The position numbers were made by a program, and so were the translations under genes. DNA of 64,000 nucleotides from Planococcus rifietoensis (lineage in GTDB: Bacteria; Bacillota; Bacilli; Bacillales_A; Planococcaceae): contig NZ_CP013659.2 of the NCBI RefSeq assembly GCF_001465795.2, positions 496,001-560,000 of the forward strand, in the 5' to 3' direction. Position 1 is the first letter of the stretch; each line of letters opens with the position of its first letter. This document shows, piece after piece, positions 1 through 8,333 of the stretch. The notes under the pieces are model-generated. The model was not told the DNA's origin. It saw only the letters and a program-made list of their open reading frames with translations, and did no database searches.

Positions 1-19
1 GAAATGAAAGGAGAATAAT

Positions 20-460
20 ATGAAAAAAGGAATTGCTGGAATTTTTATGGGTTCACTTTTAGTGATGGGGGCTTCTTTAAACGTAGCCGCCGATGAACAC
101 GACGACAAGAACTGTGATGATTTCTCAAGCCACGAAGAAGTCATGGAATTTTGGTACACAAACGGGTATAGTGCAGAAAACGACCCGCACGACCTCGACC
201 GTGATAATGACGGACTCGCTTGTGAAGTCAGCCAATCAGAATACGATGATTATGTAGCAAGCCAAGAAGCTGCCGGATCTGATGACGAAGCTTCTGGTGA
301 TCAGGAAGAAGCTGTAGAAGAGGAAGAGGAAGAGGAAGGTGCAGCTTTGCCGGATACTGCTTCGAACGGTCCTCTTATGATGCTGTTCGGCGCTGGAATT
401 GCCGGGGCAGGATCATTGCTCTTATTCCGTAGAAAGAACCAAACAGCCGAGCAGCAATAG
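20..460 (+). CDS. Excalibur-domain protein with LPDTA sortase signal
   Basis: Predicted cell-wall-anchored surface protein of 146 residues. An N-terminal signal peptide (about 1-24) is followed by an excalibur-type calcium-binding segment: DRDNDGLAC at 60-68, with Cys32 and Cys68 as the usual cysteine pair. A very acidic Glu-rich linker (about 86-107) leads to the sorting signal LPDTA at 110-114, a hydrophobic span and the basic tail FRRK. LPxTA-type signals are typical substrates of class D sortases, and a class D-like sortase follows at 598. AAAGGAG lies 5-7 bases before the ATG. The excalibur motif and the sorting signal are seen directly; anchoring by the neighbouring sortase is inferred. 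The function of the calcium-binding head is unknown. Confidence 0.85.
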   Translation: MKKGIAGIFMGSLLVMGASLNVAADEHDDKNCDDFSSHEEVMEFWYTNGYSAENDPHDLDRDNDGLACEVSQSEYDDYVASQEAAGSDDEASGDQEEAVEEEEEEEGAALPDTASNGPLMMLFGAGIAGAGSLLLFRRKNQTAEQQ

Positions 461-530
461 GCTGTCTGATAAGCACTCATACAAAAGAGCAGCGGGATTG
501 GATATCCGCCGCTTTATCCGAATCTAAAAA

Positions 531-575
531 AGGACTGCCCTTGAAAGTCATGATCATGACCTTTTGGGGCAGCCT
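531..575 (+). terminator. Long hairpin between surface protein and sortase
   Basis: AGGACTGCCC pairs with GGGGCAGCCT, and inside it GTCATGA pairs with TCATGAC. The right arm runs into a short T-rich stretch. It probably ends or attenuates transcription of the surface protein before the sortase gene. Confidence 0.5.
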
Positions 576-597
576 CTTTATTGCGAGGTGATGCTAA

Positions 598-1236
598 ATG
601 AAGCGTTGGTTGGGCTTGGTGCTCCTGTTTATTGGTTTAAGTATGGTCATAGTGAATTTCTTGGAATGGAATACCGGCCATACAGCAGCGCAGGACTTCA
701 CTGAGAAAGAAGCGGACGAAGTGGCGGAAGTAGCTCAGACACTGGAAAAAGAAATGATCTTTACACCGCCTTCCATTGAAGAGCCGACTCCCGTGTTCAC
801 AAGCGATATTCAAGAAGAGGCGGGTGCGAATATCGCTACACTGCTCATCCCCAAGATTGAACAAAAATATTCTATCTATTGGGGAACGGACCCTTCAACC
901 TTGACTCAAGGCGTCGGCATGTTCGTCAGTGATTTAACGACGGTGCCCGGCGGTTATGGACATACCGTTCTAAGCGGCCATCGGGATACGGTCTTTACTA
1001 GATTAGGCGAACTTGAAAAGGCCGATTTGCTTCATGTGCAATATGACGATGAAATTTTTATCTACGAGGTCACGGATACGTGGATTACGCACGAAGACGA
1101 TCGAACAGTCATAGTCGAAAAAGAGGAATCTACTCTCACTTTGACGACTTGCTATCCTTTCGACTTTATCGGCTATGCTCCGGATCGGTATATCGTCCAG
1201 GCCGAGTTGGTCGCTGAACGAAAAATTAAGAACTAA
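598..1236 (+). CDS. srtD: Class D sortase
   Basis: Membrane-bound cysteine transpeptidase that cleaves a C-terminal sorting signal and joins the protein to the cell wall. The 212 residues start with one N-terminal membrane anchor (about 4-22), an extended linker, and a sortase fold from about 78. The catalytic residues are visible: His128 in LSGHRD, Cys185 in TLTTC and Arg197 in PDRYIV. Length and anchor orientation fit class D sortases of Bacillales (SrtD/YhcS type), which use LPxTA/S-like signals. GAGGTG precedes the ATG. Its likely substrate is the LPDTA protein immediately upstream. Family assignment is strong; the subclass rests on motif style and partner signal. Confidence 0.88.
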   Translation: MKRWLGLVLLFIGLSMVIVNFLEWNTGHTAAQDFTEKEADEVAEVAQTLEKEMIFTPPSIEEPTPVFTSDIQEEAGANIATLLIPKIEQKYSIYWGTDPSTLTQGVGMFVSDLTTVPGGYGHTVLSGHRDTVFTRLGELEKADLLHVQYDDEIFIYEVTDTWITHEDDRTVIVEKEESTLTLTTCYPFDFIGYAPDRYIVQAELVAERKIKN

Positions 1237-1281
1237 TAATTGAAACGCTGCGGATACGCGTCAATGTTGCAGCCACGAAAA

Positions 1282-1315
1282 AAAACAGCTGTCCATCCCA
1301 ATGGGCAGCTGTTTT
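1282..1315 (+). terminator. Terminator after sortase
   Basis: AAAACAGCTG and CAGCTGTTTT enclose an inner CCAT/ATGG pairing. A-rich and T-rich flanks suggest it works for both the sortase and the convergent gene that ends at 1362. Confidence 0.75.
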
Positions 1316-1361
1316 AAATTGGCGAATGCCAAGATCAGTTGGCGGATCGGCGAACGGGGTT

Positions 1362-1832
1362 TCAGTCCGCATTCATGCTGTAGGTGTCGGACGTTTCGCA
1401 GACGGCTTTTAAATTGTTCAAGGTTTGCTCCATGGAATTGTTCATCAATTTTTGGATGATGAGTTTATTGGCGACCTTGCCCACCAATTTACCAGGCAGT
1501 TCATAATTCATGTCCAAAGAGATTTCGACGCCCTTTCCTTCCGGGATATAGGTCCAGAATTGATCGGACGTGATCGCTCCTTTGACAGTGCCTCTCCATG
1601 AGTATCCATTGCCATCTTTTGCCGTTTCCACGACTTCAACTTCAATCGGCAAATGCATTCCGAGCATCGTGTATTTCATGTCCATGGTCGTGCCGGTCTC
1701 TCCTTGGCCAACCAGGTTTTCGGGTTCCGAAAGGCCGACGTACCATTGGAACCAATCGCTCGGGTTGATTGCGTAATGGTAAACTTCATCAATCGACCGG
1801 TCAATATAGATACTTTTTTTGATATTCCACAT
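1362..1832 (-). CDS. SRPBCC-family (polyketide cyclase-like) protein
   Basis: 156-residue START/SRPBCC-type protein, a small hydrophobic-cavity fold used for binding or modifying lipophilic ligands. The opening WNIKKSIYIDRSIDEVYHYAINPSD is the usual first strand and helix of the family (shown here as a pattern, strand then helix with Asp-Val-Tyr). Later it shows alternating strands and a long C-terminal helix ending in LNNLKAVCE. The start at 1832 is chosen because AGGAGG lies nine bases upstream and the homologous domain begins there; the open frame itself reaches further upstream. No ligand or partner can be named. Confidence 0.7.
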   Translation of the reverse strand: MWNIKKSIYIDRSIDEVYHYAINPSDWFQWYVGLSEPENLVGQGETGTTMDMKYTMLGMHLPIEVEVVETAKDGNGYSWRGTVKGAITSDQFWTYIPEGKGVEISLDMNYELPGKLVGKVANKLIIQKLMNNSMEQTLNNLKAVCETSDTYSMNAD

Positions 1833-2214
1833 ACCATGCTCCTCCTCGTTCGTGCTCCGGGTACGGGAAATGAGGTTCGAATCGTTCTTCGCCTCATAGG
1901 TGTTAAAACGATGCTGGAACTCTTTTTGCCGATCACAACTGATGCTAAACAACCGCCAATTCTCCAAACTGGATGAAGTGAATGCAACAGGACAGGAAAT
2001 AGAATGGCTTCGTTTTTCGATAAATTAAGCACTGCTATTATATAGGAAATAAAGCTAAATTGCAATTAGTTATTAGAATATTCAAATTAAATAAATTTGT
2101 GCTAACTAATATCAACTGCGGGCAGGAAGGACTTTAAAAGTTCCTTAGCGAATATGCTCGAAGAAATAGATTCTGCACATACCGGCAATGAAAAACATGA
2201 CAGGAGGAATCGCA
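1833..2214. other. AT-rich intergenic region with nested inverted repeat
   Basis: This region separates the divergent SRPBCC and epimerase genes. Around 2063-2110 there is a nested palindrome: ATTAGTTA with TAACTAAT outside, CAAATT with AATTTG inside. It could be an operator or simply AT-rich structure. A short hairpin, AAGGAC...GTTCCTT, sits near 2127-2143. I see no gene. Confidence 0.35.
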
Positions 2215-3240
2215 ATGAAAATACTGATTCTCGGCGGCACCCGGTTTTTAGGGCGCTTTCTCACGGAGTCGGCGTTAAAGCGGGGGCATGAAGTGACATT
2301 ATTTAACCGTGGAAAAGAAAACCCGGAACTTTTTCCAGAAGTAGAGAAATTGACCGGCGACCGTGGAGGCGATTTGTCTGAACTTGAAGAAGGCGAGTGG
2401 GACGCGGTCATCGATACATGCGGGTTTGTGCCGCGTGTGGTCCGTGAATCGGCGAAGCTTCTCGCAGATCGCGCTGGGCATTACACCTTTATCTCCAGCG
2501 CTTCTGTTTACGATGAATTGGAAAGCCCAGGAATCGACGAGCATCATCCCGTCGGCCAGATGTCTCTGTCGGATGCGGAAGAGATGACGAAAGGGATGAC
2601 CAATCCGCCCGCTAATGAATACTACGGCGAACTGAAATTCTTATGCGAACAGGAAGTGGAGCGGCAATTTCCCGAGCGCAGCCTCATCGTACGCCCGGGG
2701 CTGATTGTCGGGCCATATGATTTCACGGGCCGATTCAGCTATTGGGTCAATCGCGTGGCGAAGGGCGGTAAAGTGCTAGCGCCCGGCCGTAAAGATAAAC
2801 GCATCCAATTTATCGACGTCCGAGATTTGGCGGAATGGATCATCCGCATGGTCGAACAACAGAACAACGGCATCTTCAATGCGGCGGGGCCCGAATCGGC
2901 CTTGACGATGGAAGCACTTCTCGGTGAATGCAAAAGAGCATTGAAGAGCGATGCGGAATTTGTGTGGGTGGATGAAGCGTTCCTCCTTGAAAATGAGGTC
3001 GGCTATTGGATGGAGCTGCCTTTATGGATACCGGATAGCGAGCAGATGGAAGGCTTCCTGTCGCTTGATATCGATAAAGCGCTTGAGACAGGGCTCACGT
3101 TCCGCCCGCTCTCCAAAACCATCCGCGCTACACGTGAATGGGAAATCAGGCATGAAGCTTTGGAGCGTATAGCAGGGCTTGATGACGATAAGGAACAAGC
3201 GGTGCTGGGAAAATGGAAAGCAAGAAAGGCGAATACGTAA
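2215..3240 (+). CDS. NAD-dependent epimerase/dehydratase family protein
   Basis: Extended short-chain dehydrogenase of 341 residues. It opens with the Rossmann motif KILILGGTRFLGRFL, and Tyr and Lys of a YxxxK-type pair are visible in YYGELK. The fold resembles reductases acting on sugar nucleotides or isoflavone-like substrates (CSP41/NmrA-like layout), but the substrate cannot be told from sequence. The start at 2215 has AGGAGG eight bases upstream; an earlier in-frame ATG at 2188 has no such site and would add residues before the Rossmann strand. It appears to be a single-gene unit. Confidence 0.8.
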   Translation: MKILILGGTRFLGRFLTESALKRGHEVTLFNRGKENPELFPEVEKLTGDRGGDLSELEEGEWDAVIDTCGFVPRVVRESAKLLADRAGHYTFISSASVYDELESPGIDEHHPVGQMSLSDAEEMTKGMTNPPANEYYGELKFLCEQEVERQFPERSLIVRPGLIVGPYDFTGRFSYWVNRVAKGGKVLAPGRKDKRIQFIDVRDLAEWIIRMVEQQNNGIFNAAGPESALTMEALLGECKRALKSDAEFVWVDEAFLLENEVGYWMELPLWIPDSEQMEGFLSLDIDKALETGLTFRPLSKTIRATREWEIRHEALERIAGLDDDKEQAVLGKWKARKANT

Positions 3241-3297
3241 ATCCCGGCATGTTTAAGACTGGATATAGCGCATACTTTTTCAGGGATTTCTTCCAAA

Positions 3298-3323
3298 GTT
3301 TAACGACAATTCATTGCGGGAAA
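3298..3323 (+). promoter_or_regulatory. Sigma-B-like promoter of the GSP26-like gene
   Basis: GTTTAA at 3298-3303, a 14-base spacer and GGGAAA at 3318-3323 match the general-stress sigma-B consensus GTTTAA-N12-15-GGGWAW. It lies about 57 bases before the start of a gene whose family is sigma-B-controlled in Bacillus. Confidence 0.6.
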
Positions 3324-3379
3324 CTAAGAGACTGTACTTAATGAATCGCAGGTTACTAGTTGAATGGAGGAGAAAGAAG

Positions 3380-3889
3380 ATGGCACAACAGCATACACAT
3401 GAAGAAGCAGTGGAAACGGTCAAAGATCTTATCAAGGATATTAAAGTCGCGATGATGACGACAGTCGTCGACGGCAAGCCCGTATCGCGGCCGATGCAAA
3501 CGCAGGAGACCGAGTTCGATGGCGATTTATGGTTCGTTACCTTGAAAGAAACGGATAAATACGATGAGATTGCATCGAACCCAACAGTCAATTTGGCGTA
3601 TGCAGGAAAATCTTACGTCTCCGTCAGCGGGACGGCTGAATTTATGGAAGACCTGGAGCGCAAGAAGAAATATTGGAATCCGATCTTCGATAAAATGCTG
3701 GAGACCAGCTACGATGACCCGAATGTGGTACTGATTAAAGTAACGCCGGAAACTGCGGAATATTGGGAGTCGGGCAATACGCTGAAAACCGTGAAGAAGT
3801 TTGCGCAGAAACTGACGAGCAAAGATTCCGTAGATGATAATGACGGTGAACTGAACGACACCGTCGATTTCAACAAGCCGAATAAATAA
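3380..3889 (+). CDS. Pyridoxamine 5'-phosphate oxidase-like general stress protein
   Basis: 169-residue split-barrel flavin-binding protein of the GSP26 (YdaG-like) type. The sequence VAMMTTVVDGKPVSRPM is the typical first strand pair, followed by the LWFVT and VNLAYA segments of the barrel. Members bind FMN or related cofactors and are general stress proteins of unclear reaction. The start at 3380 has GGAGG ten bases upstream; the frame is open further upstream but lacks a ribosome site. A sigma-B-type promoter at 3298-3323 supports stress control. The last 20 residues are acidic and rich in Asp/Asn. Confidence 0.85.
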   Translation: MAQQHTHEEAVETVKDLIKDIKVAMMTTVVDGKPVSRPMQTQETEFDGDLWFVTLKETDKYDEIASNPTVNLAYAGKSYVSVSGTAEFMEDLERKKKYWNPIFDKMLETSYDDPNVVLIKVTPETAEYWESGNTLKTVKKFAQKLTSKDSVDDNDGELNDTVDFNKPNK

Positions 3890-3904
3890 TTGAAATCACA
3901 GATT

Positions 3905-3937
3905 AAACAGTATCCGCTTCTAATGGGATGCTGTTTT
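3905..3937 (+). terminator. Terminator after GSP26-like gene
   Basis: AAACAGTATCC pairs with GGGATGCTGTTT, followed by a T run. Confidence 0.7.
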
Positions 3938-4019
3938 TTATGGACGGACTATTATGATAAACTTAAAGAAGAAATGGATGATAGTGGAAGATGAATTAAA
4001 TCTCCCAAGGAGGGCTTAA

Positions 4020-4286
4020 ATGAAGAAAAGCTTCGAATTCACACATGAAGGCCGACATATCGTCATTGAGAATCGGTGGTTTGAAGGCGAAAAGTTATTC
4101 GTGGACGGCCAATTGCAGGATGAAAATCTGGGGCTCAGCTTCAGCGGGGAGTTGAACGGCAAACTGAAAACCACAGAAGGCATCAAAGACTTGAAAGCCA
4201 CTGTCGGCGGTTTTTTTACGATCGAGTGCAAAGTGTTCATCGATCATCAATTGGCTTATTCCAGCAAGGCGCAGGCAATTCAATAG
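4020..4286 (+). CDS. Small conserved-type hypothetical protein
   Basis: 88 residues, beta-strand rich, with no signal peptide or membrane span. The pattern FEFTHEGRHIVIENRWFEGEK, then LFVDGQLQDE, is reminiscent of short uncharacterised Bacillales proteins in which a substituent is described as a repeated His/Trp strand motif, but I cannot name a family. The start is well supported by AAGGAGG seven bases upstream of the ATG. It stands alone between a terminator and the FusB-like gene. Confidence 0.6.
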   Translation: MKKSFEFTHEGRHIVIENRWFEGEKLFVDGQLQDENLGLSFSGELNGKLKTTEGIKDLKATVGGFFTIECKVFIDHQLAYSSKAQAIQ

Positions 4287-4332
4287 CTTAATTTGAGATA
4301 AGAAAAAATTGCAGCGAAAGGGGTGATATCAG

Positions 4333-4425
4333 ATGACAATCCGTAATCAATTGTCAGCGTCAGGAACGACTCACGCAAAGCCTGTATGGAATGGCGATCC
4401 TTTGTGTGGGGCAAGCAAGAATTGA
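4333..4425 (+). CDS. Possible 30-residue peptide
   Basis: A short frame with ATG at 4333, preceded by AAAGGGGTGAT, encodes MTIRNQLSASGTTHAKPVWN followed by ten more residues. It has no hydrophobic segment or recognised motif. The ribosome site is the only support, so it may be chance. Confidence 0.2.
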   Translation: MTIRNQLSASGTTHAKPVWNGDPLCGASKN

Positions 4426-4502
4426 ATCGCCCATCACGCGTCATTTCAGCACACGGCTTCCTTATTAGATAAGAGAATCTACTTTATAAGGAGTGTCTTA
4501 CA

Positions 4503-5189
4503 ATGACGCAAACAGAACAGAACCGTGCTGAGAACAACATCGCTGGTACTCGAGTGGAAGCATTTATCCGCAATGACCAGTTTAATTTCATCAAAAACCA
4601 AACAAAAATCCTGGTCAACGGCAAGGCAGCGAGCAATGACCGCGAAGTGGTGGATGTGCTGCGGCATTTGGCGCAGGAAAAGGTTTCCGGCTTGTTTCCA
4701 TCAGTTACTGAAGAACAGTCATCGCTGCTTTCGCCATTGACGGCCATAGCAGATCAAGCGCAAGCCGATGCTTATTTGGAGCAATTGGAAGCTTACCTTG
4801 TGCCGTTTAAACAAGTGTCGCCTGCTGGATTGAAGAAGCTGTTTCCGAAAGCGAAAAAGTTGAAAGGCCCGGAGCTTGAGTCACTGGACTTTAAGCGCAT
4901 ATCCTATCTGGGGTGGATTGAAAGCTCGAATGTGATGTACTTGGTAACGGAACAAGACGGACAGTTGCAGGGAATCTATGGCAGCTTTACGCGCAGTTCG
5001 AAACAAGGCATCTGCTCGATCTGCAACCGCCACAGTGAGGTCGGCATGTTCATCGCGAAAACGAAAGGATCCACCCAGGGTCAGTTCATCAAGCGCGGTA
5101 ATTATATTTGCCAAAACAGCGAAACCTGCAATGAACACATCGATACCATGGAGCGTCTGAATGAATTCGTCGGACGGCTGCAAAAATAA
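4503..5189 (+). CDS. FusB/FusC-type elongation factor G-binding protein
   Basis: 228-residue two-domain protein of the FusB family. These proteins bind EF-G and help it leave the ribosome when fusidic acid has trapped it. The N-terminal half is helical, and the C-terminal half carries the treble-clef zinc site: Cys171 and Cys174 (CSIC), then Cys203, Cys209 and His212. Chromosomal copies are common in Bacillales, where they may serve normal translation and give low intrinsic fusidic acid tolerance. AAGGAGTGTCTTAC precedes the ATG. It is a single-gene unit with its own terminator. Family is strong; resistance in this strain is inferred. Confidence 0.85.
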   Translation: MTQTEQNRAENNIAGTRVEAFIRNDQFNFIKNQTKILVNGKAASNDREVVDVLRHLAQEKVSGLFPSVTEEQSSLLSPLTAIADQAQADAYLEQLEAYLVPFKQVSPAGLKKLFPKAKKLKGPELESLDFKRISYLGWIESSNVMYLVTEQDGQLQGIYGSFTRSSKQGICSICNRHSEVGMFIAKTKGSTQGQFIKRGNYICQNSETCNEHIDTMERLNEFVGRLQK

Positions 5190-5196
5190 ATGACCC

Positions 5197-5229
5197 AAAA
5201 GCTCTCCAGCAAATGCTGGGGAGCTTTTG
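5197..5229 (+). terminator. Terminator after FusB-like gene
   Basis: AAAAGCTC-T-CCAGC pairs with GCTGG-G-GAGCTTTT around an AAAT loop, then a T-rich tail. Confidence 0.85.
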
Positions 5230-5382
5230 TCTTAAAAAAGTTCTGATTCTCAACGAGCGGAGCGGTGTGAAATGGCAGGGATGGGGGTACTTTATCTGTA
5301 ATCACGAACTCTGCCACTGCTGCCGGCGCACCGTGTCTGGTATAAGCCAAAACCAATTGTGTTGTTGGAGAGGGTGGGTTCG

Positions 5383-6615
5383 ATGGGACCGGAACAGAAT
5401 AAAACAGCGTTCAGCCTTGCCGCTTCCTGGTTCATGAAATGGGTGCTGAACAATAAAGCGGTATCAGTACTGATCATTTTGTTATTGATTCAATTGAATA
5501 TTCTATTGGTGCCGAGAATCAGCTTCATTTTCGAGCCGCTTGTGGCCTTGTTCGGCGTCATGGGCTTGCCGCTCATCATGGCAGGAGTCCTGTATTATCT
5601 GCTCAATCCGTTGATCGACTGGATGGAGTCCAAGAAAATCCATCGCATCGGGGCGATTTCCATCGTTCTCATTGCAATCATTGGCCTGATTGTCTGGGGC
5701 ATTGCCACTTTGATCCCGGTTATCCGTGAGCAGACCATCAGCCTGTTGGATAATTGGCGTGAGTATGTGGACCGTTTCATCGCACAAGTCGACGCGTTCT
5801 TCCAGAATGATTTGCTGTCGAGGCTTCAGACGCAATTGACTGGAGGGGAGGGCGATTTATCGACGTCGATTACGGAGCAAGCCGATGAAGTGGTGGGGAC
5901 GACTGTCAGCGGCATCGGCAATGTCTTCGGCATCGTCTCGACGACGGTCCTGGCGTTGATCACGACGCCCTTCGTCTTGTTCTATTTGCTGAAAGACGGC
6001 CATCATCTGCCGTATCACATCATGAAATTTGTGCCGTCGCGTATGCGCGAGCAAACTTACCGCTTGCTGCGAGAAATGAATATGCAGATCAGCCAATACA
6101 TTCGCGGCCAGCTGCTCGTCGCATTCTTTGTCGGTTTGATGTTCTGGATTGGCTTGAGCATCATCGGCCTCGAATACGCATTGACGCTCGGCATACTGGC
6201 AGGCGCGTTAAACCTGATTCCGTTTTTGGGAACGTTTATCGCCGTCATCCCGATCGTCGTCATCGCCATCGTGTTGCATTCTCCGTTGATGTTGTTAAAA
6301 GTACTGGCTGTCTTTACGATTGAACAAACGCTAGAAGGGCGTGTGGTGCAACCGCTCGTTCTCGGAAGTAGCTTGAATATCCATCCGGTCACGATCATCG
6401 CGGTTCTTTTGACAGCTGGTAGTTTGTTCGGGCTGCCGGGAGTGATACTGGGCATTCCAGCTTATGCGGTGCTCAAAGTGATCTTGGTTCACTTGTTCAC
6501 ATGGTACCAATCCTATACAGGCATGTATGCCGATGATTACAATCCGGCACCGAAGCCTTTAGTTTCCGAAAAGAAAAAGAAGAAGCTGCTGAAACGCAAG
6601 AAGAAACTGACTTAG
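5383..6615 (+). CDS. AI-2E family transporter (PerM/YdbI-like)
   Basis: 410-residue polytopic membrane protein of the AI-2E exporter superfamily. It has several N-terminal spans, a soluble stretch of about 100 residues rich in Gln/Asp (about 120-180), and a C-terminal bundle with the characteristic glycine/proline-rich segment LNLIPFLGTFIAVIP and the later QPLVLG. Some members act as Na+/H+ antiporters and others export small molecules, so the substrate is unknown. ATG 5383 has GGAGAGGG upstream; a GTG 24 bases earlier is in frame but has no site. The tail is strongly basic (KKKKKLLKRKKK). Confidence 0.85.
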   Translation: MGPEQNKTAFSLAASWFMKWVLNNKAVSVLIILLLIQLNILLVPRISFIFEPLVALFGVMGLPLIMAGVLYYLLNPLIDWMESKKIHRIGAISIVLIAIIGLIVWGIATLIPVIREQTISLLDNWREYVDRFIAQVDAFFQNDLLSRLQTQLTGGEGDLSTSITEQADEVVGTTVSGIGNVFGIVSTTVLALITTPFVLFYLLKDGHHLPYHIMKFVPSRMREQTYRLLREMNMQISQYIRGQLLVAFFVGLMFWIGLSIIGLEYALTLGILAGALNLIPFLGTFIAVIPIVVIAIVLHSPLMLLKVLAVFTIEQTLEGRVVQPLVLGSSLNIHPVTIIAVLLTAGSLFGLPGVILGIPAYAVLKVILVHLFTWYQSYTGMYADDYNPAPKPLVSEKKKKKLLKRKKKLT

Positions 6616-6655
6616 GCATGGCTTGTGGCAAAGTCGTCAATTCGTGCGGGCAGAA

Positions 6656-6690
6656 AAAACTCCCAGCCAACGAAGTTAGCGGGGAGTTTT
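6656..6690. terminator. Bidirectional terminator
   Basis: AAAACTCCC and GGGGAGTTTT form the outer stem between the convergent AI-2E-type gene and the sulfurtransferase. Confidence 0.65.
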
Positions 6691-6696
6691 CCTGTA

Positions 6697-7572
6697 TTAG
6701 CGAGTTTCGCTTTTGACGACCGGGCAAGACGGGTCGCTTGTCCATTCGTTCATGGAGCCGTCGTATACGGCAACATTCGGCTGTCCGAGTTTATTCAACA
6801 TCAAGGCGTTCCACGTTGCCGCAATGCCGCCGCCGCAATACGTGATGACTTTTTTGCCAGGATCGAGTGCGCCGGTCTGTTCAAAAGCAGCACGCAGTTT
6901 TTCATCATCGTACAATGCTTTTGACTGTTCGTCTGCATGAACGCCGAAAAAGACGTTTTGGCTGCTTGGGATGTGGCTGCCTTCGTATTCTTCTGGCGAC
7001 AGGCTGTCGATGAGAATGGTTTGTTCGTCATCGATGGCTTGTCGGACGTCTTCTTTCGTGGCGAGCATCTCGCTGCGCCGCTGACCCGAGAAGTTGGCTT
7101 TTGGATAGGACGCTTGGTCTGTTGATAGGTCGCGGCCTTCCGCTTGCCATTTCTGCAAACCGCCTTCCAAAATGGCGATTTGGTCGAATCCTTCATAACG
7201 CAATTGCCATGCGAGGCGCGAAGCCCAGTACGAAGCGGCAACCGATTCGCCGACGAGTGCGTTTTGATCATAGACGACGGTGCGTATGCCGTCGCCGATG
7301 CCGAGCTCGGTCATTTTGTCGATAAAAGCGTCGCGCGGCGGAACCGTGAACGGCAAATCCGATTCGCTATCGGTCAATTCCCCGAGCAAATCAGCATACA
7401 CCGCACCCGGGATATGGCCGTGTGCAAAGTACTCTTTGCCGGATTCGACATCCGGCGGACCGCCGGCTTCCGGGAATTTCATGAAGACCGTGGCATCCAC
7501 AATCCGTAAATCCGGATCATCCAAATGCTCGGCTAGCCAATCGGTTGTCACAATTAATGGAACATCATTCAT
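6697..7572 (-). CDS. Two-domain sulfurtransferase (rhodanese-like)
   Basis: 291-residue thiosulfate or 3-mercaptopyruvate sulfurtransferase with tandem rhodanese domains. The N-terminal domain is inactive and the C-terminal one holds the persulfide-forming cysteine in TYCGGGIAAT. The loop CGGGIA is closer to mercaptopyruvate-type loops (CGxGxT) than to the CRxGxT loop of thiosulfate enzymes, so the donor is uncertain. AAGGAGGAGTTCTTAG precedes the ATG. Single-gene unit ending at a shared terminator. Likely cytoplasmic role in sulfur or cyanide handling. Confidence 0.85.
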   Translation of the reverse strand: MNDVPLIVTTDWLAEHLDDPDLRIVDATVFMKFPEAGGPPDVESGKEYFAHGHIPGAVYADLLGELTDSESDLPFTVPPRDAFIDKMTELGIGDGIRTVVYDQNALVGESVAASYWASRLAWQLRYEGFDQIAILEGGLQKWQAEGRDLSTDQASYPKANFSGQRRSEMLATKEDVRQAIDDEQTILIDSLSPEEYEGSHIPSSQNVFFGVHADEQSKALYDDEKLRAAFEQTGALDPGKKVITYCGGGIAATWNALMLNKLGQPNVAVYDGSMNEWTSDPSCPVVKSETR

Positions 7573-7713
7573 CTAAGAACTCCTCCTTTGTGTAATTGTC
7601 TTTACTGTAAGCCTTGTATGAGAACTCCGTCAAAAATTAGGTTTCTAAAAAACGGATAGCATGACGACCAGCTCCATTTGTTGGTCCGCTATTGACCAAA
7701 AGGGGAAATGTCC

Positions 7714-8253
7714 ATGATTTATGCAGCGCTGCTTCGCGGAATCAATGTCGGCGGCAACAATAAAATCAGCATGAAAGAACTGAAAGAAGTGTTCGAACAA
7801 GCAGGCATGTCGTCGGTCAAAACGTATATCAACTCAGGGAATATCGTCTTCGAAGACGCCCGTAATAAAGAGCAAGTAACGCTTGTTTTGGAAGAGGCGA
7901 TTTTTGAACGTTTCGGGCTGCGCATTAAGGTGCTCGTTTATTCATTCGACGAATACAGCCGCATTGCACAAGCGGTCCCGCCAGAATGGGCTAACGACGA
8001 ACGATTAAAAAGCGATGTGCTGTTTTTATGGGAGCAAGCCGATGATGAAGGCGTGCTGGAGCAATTGACTTTGAAGCCAGGCATCGATCGCGTGCAATAC
8101 GTGCCCGGGGCAATTCTGTGGTCGGTCGACCGAGGGGATGTAACGAAAAGTGGAATGGCGAAAATCGTCGGGACCAAGCTGTATAAGCTGGTCACCGTCC
8201 GCAACGTCAACACTGTCCGGAAGATTTATAAGCTAATGAAGGAACTGGAGTGA
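7714..8253 (+). CDS. DUF1697 family protein
   Basis: 179-residue cytoplasmic protein that starts with the family's hallmark IYAALLRGINVGGNNKISM, then the motif YINSGNIVF. DUF1697 proteins are widespread in Bacillales and have no agreed function. ATG 7714 is preferred over ATG 7708 because the GGGG-containing ribosome site is eight bases upstream of the former and too close to the latter. It appears to be a monocistronic gene just upstream of an SDR gene, with an 80-base gap. Confidence 0.8.
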   Translation: MIYAALLRGINVGGNNKISMKELKEVFEQAGMSSVKTYINSGNIVFEDARNKEQVTLVLEEAIFERFGLRIKVLVYSFDEYSRIAQAVPPEWANDERLKSDVLFLWEQADDEGVLEQLTLKPGIDRVQYVPGAILWSVDRGDVTKSGMAKIVGTKLYKLVTVRNVNTVRKIYKLMKELE

Positions 8254-8333
8254 AAAAACAAAATAGCTTTATTGTTGATGGATAATTCTGATAATATGAG
8301 AGTGATACAAAATATGGAAGTGGAGGCGATAGG

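Noticed and set aside
2063..2110. Nested palindrome as a mobile-element end or attachment site
   Set aside because: No direct repeats or integrase nearby. AT-rich operator or chance structure is simpler.
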